64,000 nt of DNA. Origin: Pseudomonadota bacterium (GTDB taxonomy: Bacteria > Desulfobacterota > Desulfarculia > Desulfarculales > Desulfarculaceae). This document shows positions 8,301 through 16,219 of the stretch, piece by piece. The stretch spans positions 1 through 64,000 of the forward strand of contig JAHIQI010000029.1 in NCBI GenBank assembly GCA_018902755.1. Direction: 5' to 3'. The notes below the pieces were generated by a model. That model saw only the letters and a list, made by a program, of their open reading frames with translations. It had not been told where the DNA came from and did not search any database. Numbering within the stretch: the first letter of the stretch is position 1; each line of letters begins with the position of its first letter. Made by a program: the position numbers and the translations under genes.

Positions 8301-9809
8301 CTGATTTATCACCACCCAAAGGGCCTCCTCGGTCCCCTGCATGGCGCCGCGCTTTTTCATCAGGCGCTTTTCCAGGCCAAAGGGGAAGGCGTATTTGGGG
8401 TTGGCCGCATGCAGGCCGCACCAATAGGCGTATTGTTCGTTGCCCAATCGGTCGTAGTCGCGGCTGGCGTTGTGCAAAAAATCCAGGCGCTCGCCCATGG
8501 CATGGATGGCCGCGAAGACATCAGGTGCCACCTGGGCTTGCTGCGCCTTGAGGGCCGCCACTTGGGGGTACATGCCGTTGATGCCCCCGGTGTAGAACAG
8601 GTTGGACTCCAGCACCAGTTCCATGGGCGGGGACTTGGCCATCACCTCCAGGGAGGCGGAGGGAGCCACCTTGGCCAACTCCTCGACCGAGATCGAGGGC
8701 GGCCCGGCTGGGGAAGGCGCCTTAGCCCCGGAGTCAGGCGGAGTCAGGCGGAAGCTGCGCATGATTTGGCGTAGCGCCTGCCTGGTCTCGGAGTCACCCT
8801 GGGGGAAGGTGGCCATGACCACGTAGCCCACACGCCCCTTGGTGAGGTACAAGGCCATGGTGGAGGTGGGCGTGCCCTTGATCACCCCGGCGTAGCCGCG
8901 GCAGAGCAACTGCGCCGAGCCGCTGAGATGAGGCCACTGACCCGCATCGCAGTCGGCTGTGCGCTTGGCCAGGTTGGGCATGGACTGGCTCTCCCACACG
9001 GCGGCCAACTGCCCGGCCGAAGCATCCCCTTTCAGTTGGCCCGCCCACACCACCAACCCGGCCTTGGCCTGGGGCGGCCGCAGCACGAGCATGCTGGAGT
9101 CGGCTTCTTCTTTCCGGTCCAGGGACCAGGAGTCTGGCTTCCGCAGCCAGAAGGAGAAGCCCTTGCCCCGCACCCAGCGGCTCTCCGACAAGGCCGGGCC
9201 TGGGGCAGTCCTGCCGTCGCTGACCTTGGGCGGAGCGGGGCGGCTTGCCCGGCTGGGGTCGCTGAAACGCAAGCTGGTGATGCTTTTGACCACCGTGCGG
9301 CCCAGTTCCTTGCCCCGGGCGGCGCTCCACACCCCCACCGCGATGTAGGCCTTGCCCTTGTTTACGCAATAAAGGACGCAGGTCACCATGGCCCCGTCGC
9401 CCTCTCCGGCCCGGTAGACCCTTATCACCGCAGGCTGGCCATCTATATTCAATTTTTTGGATTCGGTGCGCGGGCCAATGTAAGGCAGTTTTTTCTGGCG
9501 AGCCCCGGCCTCCCACCGGTCGGCCAGTTCGGCGGAGGTAATGGTTCCCACCTTGACCGAGTGGACTTCCACAAAGGCGTCGCGCTGAGGCTCGATGTAT
9601 TGCCTCACCAGATCGCCGCTCAGGCCCTGGGTGCGGCTTTCCCAGCCCTGTGGGCGCAGCATCCAAAAGTCCTGCTCAGCCGCCGGGGCTTGGCACCAGG
9701 CCAGCAAAGACAAGACCATCACCAGGCTCCCACCGATAAGTTTCAGGATAAGGCGCCGGTGTCCGGCGACTCTACCGGGGGCCTTTGGGGACCTGGCGGC
9801 AAAGGGCAT
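5250..9809 (-). CDS. Very large exported protein of unknown function (PsbP-like repeats, Gly/Ala/Lys core, duplicated C-terminal motif)
   Basis: A 1519-aa protein with a basic N terminus and hydrophobic segment (LILKLIGGSLVMVLSLLAW, then APAAEQ), so probably secreted. Two related domains of about 150 residues follow (about 45-185 and 205-355); both have FSF/DFW-L-P-WE/WS-like starts and end in a TFP-G-S-xxxAL-xI-SF helix, resembling PsbP/DUF1795-type modules. A helical region (about 390-700) leads to a Gly/Ala/Lys-rich amphipathic stretch (about 855-1080) with repeated GGK(L/A/M)xxGL units. The C-terminal 450 residues are Cys-rich. They contain two copies of a motif ending in (Y/F)GPxxxxxCQQW(V/I), at about 1350 and 1503. 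No whole-length homologue is recognised. A secreted toxin or adhesin is possible but unproven. A strong terminator lies only 15 bases before the start. Confidence 0.8.
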   Translation of the reverse strand: MPFAARSPKAPGRVAGHRRLILKLIGGSLVMVLSLLAWCQAPAAEQDFWMLRPQGWESRTQGLSGDLVRQYIEPQRDAFVEVHSVKVGTITSAELADRWEAGARQKKLPYIGPRTESKKLNIDGQPAVIRVYRAGEGDGAMVTCVLYCVNKGKAYIAVGVWSAARGKELGRTVVKSITSLRFSDPSRASRPAPPKVSDGRTAPGPALSESRWVRGKGFSFWLRKPDSWSLDRKEEADSSMLVLRPPQAKAGLVVWAGQLKGDASAGQLAAVWESQSMPNLAKRTADCDAGQWPHLSGSAQLLCRGYAGVIKGTPTSTMALYLTKGRVGYVVMATFPQGDSETRQALRQIMRSFRLTPPDSGAKAPSPAGPPSISVEELAKVAPSASLEVMAKSPPMELVLESNLFYTGGINGMYPQVAALKAQQAQVAPDVFAAIHAMGERLDFLHNASRDYDRLGNEQYAYWCGLHAANPKYAFPFGLEKRLMKKRGAMQGTEEALWVVINQLRLELGRVAREAPQVPANENLVQCRLYVQLLGRSLDLIDFYKAKAEALLATTASTHGAFTNPRFGLPPEVTARVKRFLQPEMDRAALIIMRIYESWDQAFVAMQALDQMDGINRRMMAFSQGQLRSQYAQFAKQEADLRRAGKRDEAEVLKGVMESYRAMMDSPQARDLARGPAAQGPDNAQPTSLAESLARLLGPSVAHAGWKDRLKKYASSGYEGLKWLAKGTAKGIYHAAHDAANATLETYDHMTNVSARVFYGVEDRNVKQLAGDFVSTFKDMASRVGKGTLGQKTTEKARATFEWADSQVIGKGVLPQAFVNAITLGGYGLGKDYLTLNDANATAGEKAGATLGVTLNFIPIANLGGKLVTGLTKVGGKAAAGLIKAGAKLGGKMAAGLAKGAYQGSKSALNAAGRLALKSMKVIASSDAAKKAITKAQPMVRFQKFLVESGTPAGMLTGLYQGVLRANSKVIATQAALDTSKQALKTSIKRNLAATYKQMLKGFKEGFKGTLQEGLEEGAKLGVKAGSNAGKKSIYETAKAGAVYGWEAVSEPYKQTGKTLLKDLLYKTEGVGLALGFKNAVKNTSAFVYEETASQAAQDLLGKGVLHGVARGQNYELVEVGGDTRWSPAVVHQAAGMVQSTWKLADLGSAGARETKPVTRPVDFTISHSDTGDGFGSMTYKGQKLLLLNVKGRYPRERIKYKRFPGGLNLQVRDPSGKLIANQWGEVGDGYSGYSPGVGVHLTITPKQAQANPGPYHIKFIKKINLGSGKKPIWRYQTLLATSIQIKAELDQCCVGRRKAVVQAQQYVIICEDVTKLKPGTVRAGYGCESKLLMAGIPKVYGPKTRKECQQWVKAQIAHYECFVGAKEDPTGGPYGLRGQPCGGVLGKWKWFDGNSTTITADGRVNGDPNINWQCVGQNPQRITIKWDNNCKDDLTLDEVSSKLEGFGVSLGEKYPRKYPVWGTRVSSKKPWYKYRTICNMTEKQAQAALKQAGYKEVFGPADKQQCQQWIDRQKQLRR

Positions 9810-9823
9810 TTCCTACTCGCTTT

Positions 9824-9858
9824 CAAAAAAATGGGGAACACCCTTTGGGTGCCCCCCC
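9824..9858 (-). terminator. Intrinsic terminator between two minus-strand genes, possible attenuator
   Basis: On the minus strand a GGGG-G-CACCC stem pairs with GGGTG-T-TCCCC around an AAA loop and is followed by ATTTTTTT. It terminates the small exported-protein gene that ends at 9946. The T-run ends about 15 bases before the start codon of the 1519-aa gene, leaving no room for a separate promoter. Transcription into that gene must therefore read through, or the start is further in. Confidence 0.75.
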
Positions 9859-9945
9859 ATCACAAATTGCCGTTTTCGGCGGCAACACCACAGCGGTCCG
9901 CCGGTGCATGTCTCGCTCGGCTGCCGGTTAAAAAGCCGAAGGTGT

Positions 9946-10521
9946 TTATTGGAACGTAATAGGTACGCGCAGAGGCGTGCTCTGCCCGCCGGTATCCTTT
10001 ATTCGTAAGCCCAGGAAATAATCGCCCGGAGGAAGGCCGCCGATGTTTACCGTGATGTTCAAAAATATTTCGCGGTTGAAAGTATGGCTTTTGAAGTTGA
10101 CCGCCATGAAGTTTTCCTTGCCCACCAAGATGTTGCCCTTGGTGTCAAGGATGGCCAGGTCCGAGGTGAAACCGAATTCATACAAGCCTTGCGCGTTCTC
10201 GGTGATTCGGTAGCCCACCGGTTCGACGTACAGCAGAATGGTGTCTTTTGCGGCGCTGTAGACGTTGTCGGCACGCTCTTGGTAAACCCCATAGCTGGAT
10301 GCCTTGGTGGCTGTCAAAAGGAACTTGCGAATATATAGGGGCGTTTTTTGCCAAATGTTTTGGGTGGCCTTGTCGGCTTGAATTAAGGCTTGCTTGGCAT
10401 TGCCGCTTTGCCAATCGGCGATGGCTCCCTGCAACATGTCTGTGGTTTGGTCCGCCGAGGCCGCGAGGGGAATGGTTAAGCCTAGACAGCAAAAGACAAA
10501 CAAATAACAGAACTTAGGCAT
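9946..10521 (-). CDS. Small exported protein of unknown function
   Basis: A 191-aa protein started at the ATG at 10521, which has GGAGG seven bases upstream; longer readings lack this. A signal peptide is clear (KFCYLFVFCCLGLTIPLAASA). The mature part has a helical N-terminal half (TTDMLQGAIADWQSGNAKQAL) and a beta-rich C-terminal half (ILDTKGNILVGKENF, LPPGDYFLGLRI, TPLRVPITF) that looks like an immunoglobulin-like carrier fold ending in a final strand. It is followed by a strong terminator and then the 1519-aa exported protein on the same strand. A partnership with that protein is possible but only inferred from position. Confidence 0.7.
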   Translation of the reverse strand: MPKFCYLFVFCCLGLTIPLAASADQTTDMLQGAIADWQSGNAKQALIQADKATQNIWQKTPLYIRKFLLTATKASSYGVYQERADNVYSAAKDTILLYVEPVGYRITENAQGLYEFGFTSDLAILDTKGNILVGKENFMAVNFKSHTFNREIFLNITVNIGGLPPGDYFLGLRIKDTGGQSTPLRVPITFQ

Positions 10522-10992
10522 GCTTTTCCTCCGGGCAGGTAAGAGGAAAAACATGTTAGCATTTTTTACACTAACGAGTAACCCCTTGCAGAAGAAGAAT
10601 TGCCGCGGCGGCTTTAGCGTTTGGGGTGCGGCGTAGCCCTCCACTTCTTAACGAGTAGCATGGCCTCATCCAATTCTTCGGGGGTCACCTAGGAAGCTGT
10701 GATTTCCCTATTTTTTCGGGCCCTCATGCAAGGTTGACCCTAGCCGATATATTGCATTGTCCGAACGGCCAAAAATTCACAGGCTGGAGGGATTGCAAGG
10801 TTAATGTCGACCGCTTATTGGCCCAGGTGCCTCTATCAGCTGAAGGTCCAAATCTGCCTCAGAGGCCCTGACGGGGGACACTGTTGGCGTTTCCCAGCGG
10901 GCCGGTTTGCTATCACCCCCACCCCCACTCAAAATCTGGACCTGGTTACGGAGGGCCTGTGACCGGGCCTTCTGCGCGGAAAAGTCAGATAC
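10522..10992. other. Intergenic region, 471 bases
   Basis: It separates the small exported-protein gene from the end of the beta-oxidation operon, both on the minus strand. I see no credible gene. The part near 10540-10680 should hold the promoter of the small exported-protein gene. A segment at 10575-10640 superficially resembles parts of a GEMM riboswitch but lacks the conserved loop (see rejected items). Confidence 0.5.
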
Positions 10993-12498
10993 CTAGGAAG
11001 CAAGGGGCCGGAAGGCCGCCAGGTATTTGAGCATGGCCCCCAAATCGCTGACCTTGATCTTGCCTCCCATGAAGGCTGCTTGATAATCCAGCGAGCCCTG
11101 CTCGATGCTCGTGTAGGTGGCCGCATCCATCTGCACCAGGCAATCGGCTTGTCCCTTGAGGCCGGGTTCCACCCGGCAGGCGCCGCCAGCGATCTCCACG
11201 GTCCATTGCCCGGGCTCGCCCCCGGCCAGCTCGAAGTGGAACACGCCTTGCCAACCGGCCTTGTCTGCGCGCAGGCGCCCGGGCAGGCTGTTGAACAGCG
11301 CGGCCAAGTCCGGGCCTTTAGCTTTGCCCTCCGCCCCGCCCTGCTCGGATGGGGCGTCGCCGGCCATGAGCCGGGCCAGGATCTCGCGCATGATCTCGCT
11401 GGTGCCGGCCACGATGGTGCCCGCCCGGGCGTCCCGGAAGAAGCGGGCCATGGGGTACTCCTCCATGAAGCCGTATCCGCCCAGGCACTGCAGGCAGGCG
11501 TCGGCCATCCGCTGATTTAGCTCGCTGCCCACCAGCTTGGCCATGGTGCACTCGCGCTCGTGGGGGTGGCCATTTTCCATGAGCCAAGCCGCATGGTAGA
11601 CCAACTGGCGCGCGGCCTCCAGCTCGGAGGACAGGTCGGCCAGCCGGTGGGTAAGGGCTTGGTATTTGGTCAGGGGGCGGCCGAAGGCGGTGCGCTGTTT
11701 CATATAGGCCAGAGCTTCCTGCAGGCACAGCCCGGCCGAGCCCACACTGATGGCCGCGCCGCAGAGCCGCTCCAGGGGGAAGGCCTCCATCAAGTAATAG
11801 AACCCCATGTTCACCTTGCCCACCAGACGCTCGGCGGGCACCCGCACCCCCTGGAAGCTGATTTCCGCGGTGTCCGAGCAGTGCCAGCCCAGTTTTTTCA
11901 GGCGCCCGGCGTTCACCCCCGGGGCTTCGCGGTCAACCACGATCAGGCTCACCCCGCCCGCACCTGCCGTGGGGTCGGTCTTAACCGCCAGGGTGTAGAA
12001 GTCTCCCAAGGCCCCGTTGGTGATGAAAGTCTTGGCCCCGTCGATGACCCAGTCACCGTCTTCGCGCACCGCCTTGGTGCGGATGGCGGCCACGTCGCTG
12101 CCCGTGTCCGGTTCGGTGATGGCCAGGGCGCCCACCTTGTCCCCGGTGATTGAGGGCATGAGGTAGGCGCGCTTAAGCTCCTCGCTGCCGAAGCGGAAGA
12201 TGTGCTGAGTGGCCATGAACTGCTGCACGCTCACCGCCGCGCAGAATCCGCCCAGGCGTGAGCGGGTCAGCTCCTCCAGAAAGATCACCGCGAACATGAG
12301 GTCCGCCCCGCTGCCCCCATACTCCTCCGGGAAGGTGATGCCCAAAAAGCCCAGGCGGCCCAAGGCTGCGAAGGCTTCGCGGGGGATGACCATGGTCTCC
12401 TCCCATGCGTCGGACTGGGGGGCGATCTCCTGCTCCATGAAGCGGCGCACCTGGCGGCGAAACTCATCGTGGTCTGGCGTGAAATAGATCGAAGGCAA
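10993..12498 (-). CDS. Acyl-CoA dehydrogenase fused to an SCP2 sterol-carrier domain
   Basis: This 501-aa protein has a complete FAD-dependent acyl-CoA dehydrogenase (about residues 1-385) followed by an SCP2 domain (about 405-501; LVQMDAATYTSIEQG, FMGGKIKVSGD-like). The enzyme makes the first 2,3-desaturation of acyl-CoA in beta-oxidation; SCP2 domains bind lipids or acyl-CoA. The motifs LAITEPDTGSD and WVIDGAKTFITN are present. The usual base position in the C-terminal YEGT motif is Ala (VAGTSEI), but LERL at about residue 237 can supply the base as in isovaleryl- or long-chain dehydrogenases. The start is TTG at 12498 with AGGAGAA six bases upstream. It is the last gene of a three-gene operon, nine bases after the FadJ-like gene. 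Confidence 0.9.
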   Translation of the reverse strand: MPSIYFTPDHDEFRRQVRRFMEQEIAPQSDAWEETMVIPREAFAALGRLGFLGITFPEEYGGSGADLMFAVIFLEELTRSRLGGFCAAVSVQQFMATQHIFRFGSEELKRAYLMPSITGDKVGALAITEPDTGSDVAAIRTKAVREDGDWVIDGAKTFITNGALGDFYTLAVKTDPTAGAGGVSLIVVDREAPGVNAGRLKKLGWHCSDTAEISFQGVRVPAERLVGKVNMGFYYLMEAFPLERLCGAAISVGSAGLCLQEALAYMKQRTAFGRPLTKYQALTHRLADLSSELEAARQLVYHAAWLMENGHPHERECTMAKLVGSELNQRMADACLQCLGGYGFMEEYPMARFFRDARAGTIVAGTSEIMREILARLMAGDAPSEQGGAEGKAKGPDLAALFNSLPGRLRADKAGWQGVFHFELAGGEPGQWTVEIAGGACRVEPGLKGQADCLVQMDAATYTSIEQGSLDYQAAFMGGKIKVSDLGAMLKYLAAFRPLAS

Positions 12499-12507
12499 GG
12501 CGTTCTC

Positions 12508-14661
12508 CTAGGTAGAGGGGAAGAACTTGCTGCCGGTTGCGGCCGCCTCGGCGATGGATTGGGCCGGGGTGAAGCGCTGGCCTTGGGTGGTGGCCAGCTC
12601 TTGCAGCCACCCCAGCACCCTTCCCGCGCCTTGGGCGTCCAAGTAGTGGAAGGGGCCGCCGGTGAAGGGAGGAAAACCCAGGCCCAACACCGCGCCCACG
12701 TCGCCGGTGAGCGGCGAGTCGATGACGCCTTCGTCCAGGCAGCGCCCCGACTCGTTGACCATGGCCAGGCCCAGGCGGCGGCCCAACTGTTCGCGGTCGA
12801 TATCGCGGCGCTCTCCGCCCCCGAAAAAGGCGTAGACCGCCTCATTGGGCTTCTTTTTGGCTTTGGACCTGGGGGGCGGGTACACGTAGAAGCCCTTGTT
12901 GTTCTTGCGGCCCTGATAGCCCTGGTCGGTCATGGCCAGCAGGCCGGGGTTGGCCGTGACCCCGTAAGCGGCGAAGGCTTTGGCCAAGTCCCGCGAGACG
13001 TGGGCCACCACCTCCAGGCCCACCTCGTCAAGCAGGGCCATGGGCCCCACCGGGAAGCCGAAGTCCTTGCTGGCCCGGTCCAGGTCCTCGATGCGCGCTC
13101 CCTGCTGGACCAGGCTCATGGCCTCGCTCAAGAGCGCGCCCAGGATACGGCTGGTGTAGAAACCGGGGCGGTCCTTTACCAGGATGACCGCCTTGCCCTG
13201 CTTTTGGCCGAACTTCAAGGCGGTGGCCACCGCCCAAGGGGCGCAGCCGTCGGGCACCACGATTTCCAGCAGCGGCATCTTGGGCACCGGCGAGAAATAG
13301 TGCATGCCCACCACCCGCTCGGGATGCTTGGCCTGGGCGGCTATGTCCCCGATGGGCAGGGCCGAGGTGTTGGAGGCGAAAACCGTCCGCTCGTCAGCCA
13401 ACTCTTCGCACTGAGCCAGCACCTTCTGTTTTAGATCTAGCTTCTCGAATACCGCCTCGATGATAAGTTCGCAGCCGGCCAGGGTGCCGGCCTCGGTGCT
13501 CAGCTGCAAGTTGGAGCGACGGCGGTCACGCTCCAGGGGTCGGATGGCCTCTGAGCGCAAAAGCTTGGCCAGCCAGCCCTCCACTTCCTTGGCGCAGCCG
13601 GCCAGGGCCCTGGGGTCCAAGTCGCGCACCGTCACCGGGCAAAGCCCCAAGGAGACCGAGGCGATGCCCGCGCCCATGAAGCCGCCGCCCACGATGCCCA
13701 GCCGGTTCACCTTGATGGGCCGCTCGGCCACCTTTTGCTTCTTGAGCCCGGTGGTGGCGTGGAAGAGCCACACCAGCGAGCGGCTGGCCTGGCTCATGGC
13801 CAACTCGCCGAAGTAGTGGCTCTCCAGGGCCAGGCCGGCGGCCATGCCCTTTTTGAGGCCTGTCTCCGCGCAGTCCAGGATGGCCGGCGGGGCGGGGTAG
13901 TTGCCCCGAGTCTTGGCCATCACCGCCTGGCGCGCCTTCTTGAGCACCTGGTCACGCATCGGCGGCAGGGCGGTAAGCTTCTCCATGAGGCGCTTCTTGC
14001 GGGTGCGCTGTTTGAGGCTGCCATCGGCCAGGGCCAGGGCCGCTCGCGCCCCGGTCTCGGCAATGCCGCCCGGTGTGGTCAGGGCATCCACCAGGCCCAG
14101 GCGATAGGCCTTTTTGGCCCGCACCCGCTGGCCGGTGAGCAATAGGGGCAGACCGGCGATTAGCCCGGTGCGCTTGATGAGCCGTTGGGTTCCGCCGCCG
14201 GCCGGCAAGAGCCCCAGCATCACCTCGGCCTGGCCCAGCACCGTGAGCGGGTCGTCTGAAGCCAGGATGTAAGAGCAGGCCAGGGCCACCTCCAGGCCAC
14301 CGCCCAGGGCCGCGCCGTGCACCGCGGCCACCACCGGCTTGGGGCTGGCCGCTATGGCCGAGAGTAGGGCGTTGCCCTCCCGCGACAGGCGGCTCACCTC
14401 CTCGGCGGTGGTGGCCTGCTGCAGGATGTCCAGGTCCGCCCCGGCGATAAAGGTGTCTTTCTTGGCCGAGACCAGCACCACCGCCTTGACCGCCGGATCT
14501 TGCAGCAGCCCGGTCATCTTTTGCCCGACCTCCTCCACCAAGCCCACCGACAGGGTGTTCACAGGCTTTGTGGGGTGGTCTAAAACCACCATGGCCACTC
14601 CGTCGGGCCTCTTTTCGATGCGGATGGCTTCCATGGGCCTCTCCCCGCCAGAGTTGCTCAT
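12508..14661 (-). CDS. fadJ: Bifunctional enoyl-CoA hydratase / 3-hydroxyacyl-CoA dehydrogenase (FadJ/FadB type)
   Basis: A 717-aa multifunctional beta-oxidation enzyme. The N-terminal crotonase domain has AGADLDILQ and HGAALGGGLEVALACSY, with catalytic Glu, and LGLLPAGGGTQRL. It is followed by a Rossmann domain with IVGGGFMGAGIAS (NAD binding), SNTSALPIGDI and GMHYFSPVPKMPLLEIV, and the C-terminal hydroxyacyl-CoA dehydrogenase domains (VKDRPGFYTSRI). It hydrates 2-enoyl-CoA and oxidises the 3-hydroxyacyl-CoA. The ATG at 14661 overlaps the thiolase stop as ATGA, so translation is coupled; an ATG nine codons later (14634) with GGGGAGAGG upstream is an alternative start. The thiolase lies upstream and the acyl-CoA dehydrogenase downstream. 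Confidence 0.93.
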   Translation of the reverse strand: MSNSGGERPMEAIRIEKRPDGVAMVVLDHPTKPVNTLSVGLVEEVGQKMTGLLQDPAVKAVVLVSAKKDTFIAGADLDILQQATTAEEVSRLSREGNALLSAIAASPKPVVAAVHGAALGGGLEVALACSYILASDDPLTVLGQAEVMLGLLPAGGGTQRLIKRTGLIAGLPLLLTGQRVRAKKAYRLGLVDALTTPGGIAETGARAALALADGSLKQRTRKKRLMEKLTALPPMRDQVLKKARQAVMAKTRGNYPAPPAILDCAETGLKKGMAAGLALESHYFGELAMSQASRSLVWLFHATTGLKKQKVAERPIKVNRLGIVGGGFMGAGIASVSLGLCPVTVRDLDPRALAGCAKEVEGWLAKLLRSEAIRPLERDRRRSNLQLSTEAGTLAGCELIIEAVFEKLDLKQKVLAQCEELADERTVFASNTSALPIGDIAAQAKHPERVVGMHYFSPVPKMPLLEIVVPDGCAPWAVATALKFGQKQGKAVILVKDRPGFYTSRILGALLSEAMSLVQQGARIEDLDRASKDFGFPVGPMALLDEVGLEVVAHVSRDLAKAFAAYGVTANPGLLAMTDQGYQGRKNNKGFYVYPPPRSKAKKKPNEAVYAFFGGGERRDIDREQLGRRLGLAMVNESGRCLDEGVIDSPLTGDVGAVLGLGFPPFTGGPFHYLDAQGAGRVLGWLQELATTQGQRFTPAQSIAEAAATGSKFFPST

Positions 14662-15959
14662 GACACCGCCTCCAGCAGCATGCCGATGCCCAGCGCCCCG
14701 GCGGCGCAAGCCGCCACCAGGCCGTAATGCGCCTTTTCCCGGGCCATGCGGTGGCAGCAGGTGGTGATCAGGCGCGCGCCGGTGGCCCCGAAGGGGTGGC
14801 CCACCGACAGCGAACCGCCCCAGGCATTGAGCCGCTCCAGGTCCACCTCGCCCACCGGCTCCTGGCGGCCCAGGCGCTGGCGGCACCAGGTTTCGTCGTT
14901 AAGTAGCTTGAGCACGCTGAGCACCTGTCCGGCAAAGGCTTCGTGCAACTCCAACACCTCCACCTGACCCAGCTCCAGCCCGGCCTGGGCCAGGACGCGG
15001 GGTATGCTCAGGGCCGGACCCAGCAGGAGTTCCTCCAAGGGGTCCAGCGCGGTCACGGAAACGCTCTTCAAATAGGCCAAGGGAGCCAGGCCCAGGCGCT
15101 GAGCCGCTGCCTCGCTGGCCAGGAGCACAGCGCCCGCCCCGTCGGTGAGGAAGGAGCTGTTGCCCGCGGTCACCGTGCCCAAGCGCTTGTCAAAGGCGGG
15201 CCTGAGTCGCCCCAGCTTCTCCAGGCTGGTGCCCGCGTGGAAACCGTTGTCCGCGGCAAGCGGCTCGTCGAAGGGCGGTACGTAGGCCGCCTCGATCTGG
15301 GGGGCCAGGAGTCCCTGCTCCGTGGCCCAGGCCGCCCGCTGGTGGCTCATGAGCGCGTACTCGTCCTGCTCCCCACGGCCGATGCCCAGGCGCTTGACCA
15401 GGCGCTCACAGTTCTGGCCCATCACCTCGCCGGTGGAGAACTCGGCGATGGCCGGGGCCTCGGGGGCCAAGTCCTTTAGGCTCAGCCCGCCCAGGAGGCT
15501 GAAGTAGCCAAGGGGACCCTTGACCTTCTGGGCGGCGATGAGCCGCTTGCGCACGGGGCGGCTCACCCGGATGGGCACGTCGGACAAAAGCTCGGCCCCG
15601 GCGGCTATGGCCACTTCGGCCTGCCCCGCCTGGATGGCCTGGGCGCAGGAGAGAAAGCTTTGCAGGGACGAAACGCAGGCCATGGTCACGGTGAAGGCGG
15701 GCACCGTCCGGTCCAGACCCGCGCCCAGGGCCACCTCGCGGCCCAGGTTGCTGGTCTTCACCTCCTGTATCACGTTGCCCATGACCAGGAGATCCACCAC
15801 CGACGGGTCCAGGCGGGTGTGGTGCATCAGCCCGGCCACCGCCATGCGCCCCAGGTCGTAAGCCATGAGTTCTGAGAACTGGGTGCCGGACCGCAAAAAG
15901 GGCGTGCGCTTGCCGTCGATGATCACCACCCGAGTAGGGGGGCTGCTGCTTGCAGGCAT
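14658..15959 (-). CDS. fadI: Acetyl-CoA acyltransferase (FadI-type thiolase)
   Basis: This 433-aa thiolase (the FadI family is about 436) cleaves 3-ketoacyl-CoA with CoA at the end of each beta-oxidation turn. The nucleophilic Cys is in TMACVSSLQS, the HEAFAG motif and VGHPFGATGAR supply His and the loop, and the second Cys is in AACAAGALGIG, where the common CxGGGxG is altered but Cys is retained. The start codon follows GAGGAA. It is the first gene of the thiolase-FadJ-acyl-CoA dehydrogenase operon and overlaps the next gene by four bases. The pairing with a FadJ-type partner suggests a membrane-free, possibly anaerobic beta-oxidation complex. Confidence 0.93.
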   Translation of the reverse strand: MPASSSPPTRVVIIDGKRTPFLRSGTQFSELMAYDLGRMAVAGLMHHTRLDPSVVDLLVMGNVIQEVKTSNLGREVALGAGLDRTVPAFTVTMACVSSLQSFLSCAQAIQAGQAEVAIAAGAELLSDVPIRVSRPVRKRLIAAQKVKGPLGYFSLLGGLSLKDLAPEAPAIAEFSTGEVMGQNCERLVKRLGIGRGEQDEYALMSHQRAAWATEQGLLAPQIEAAYVPPFDEPLAADNGFHAGTSLEKLGRLRPAFDKRLGTVTAGNSSFLTDGAGAVLLASEAAAQRLGLAPLAYLKSVSVTALDPLEELLLGPALSIPRVLAQAGLELGQVEVLELHEAFAGQVLSVLKLLNDETWCRQRLGRQEPVGEVDLERLNAWGGSLSVGHPFGATGARLITTCCHRMAREKAHYGLVAACAAGALGIGMLLEAVS

Positions 15960-16219
15960 GGGTTCCTCGCAGTAGCGGCCGGAGGCCGGTGGTCTCCATG
16001 AGCCGGGCGAAGCGGCTCCTCTACTTTTGCGCTGAGTTTTCTCAGGTTGGATGAATCATGGCTCACATTGTCGTATAAGCGGCGGCCCCAGCGCAAGCGG
16101 CTGGTCGGGGAAAACCCGTCTATGGCGGGCGTTTGCTTTCCAGCTCCAAGCCGCAGGAGGCTATAATGCCCGGCAAGTGTTAATGGGTGGGGCGGTCCGC
16201 CCAGCATTGGGAGCATGCC

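Noticed and set aside
10575..10640. GEMM (cyclic dinucleotide) riboswitch-like sequence on the minus strand
   Set aside because: ACGC-T-AAAGCC and GGGGTTACT resemble parts of the motif, but the GNRA tetraloop, its receptor and the closing stem cannot be formed.
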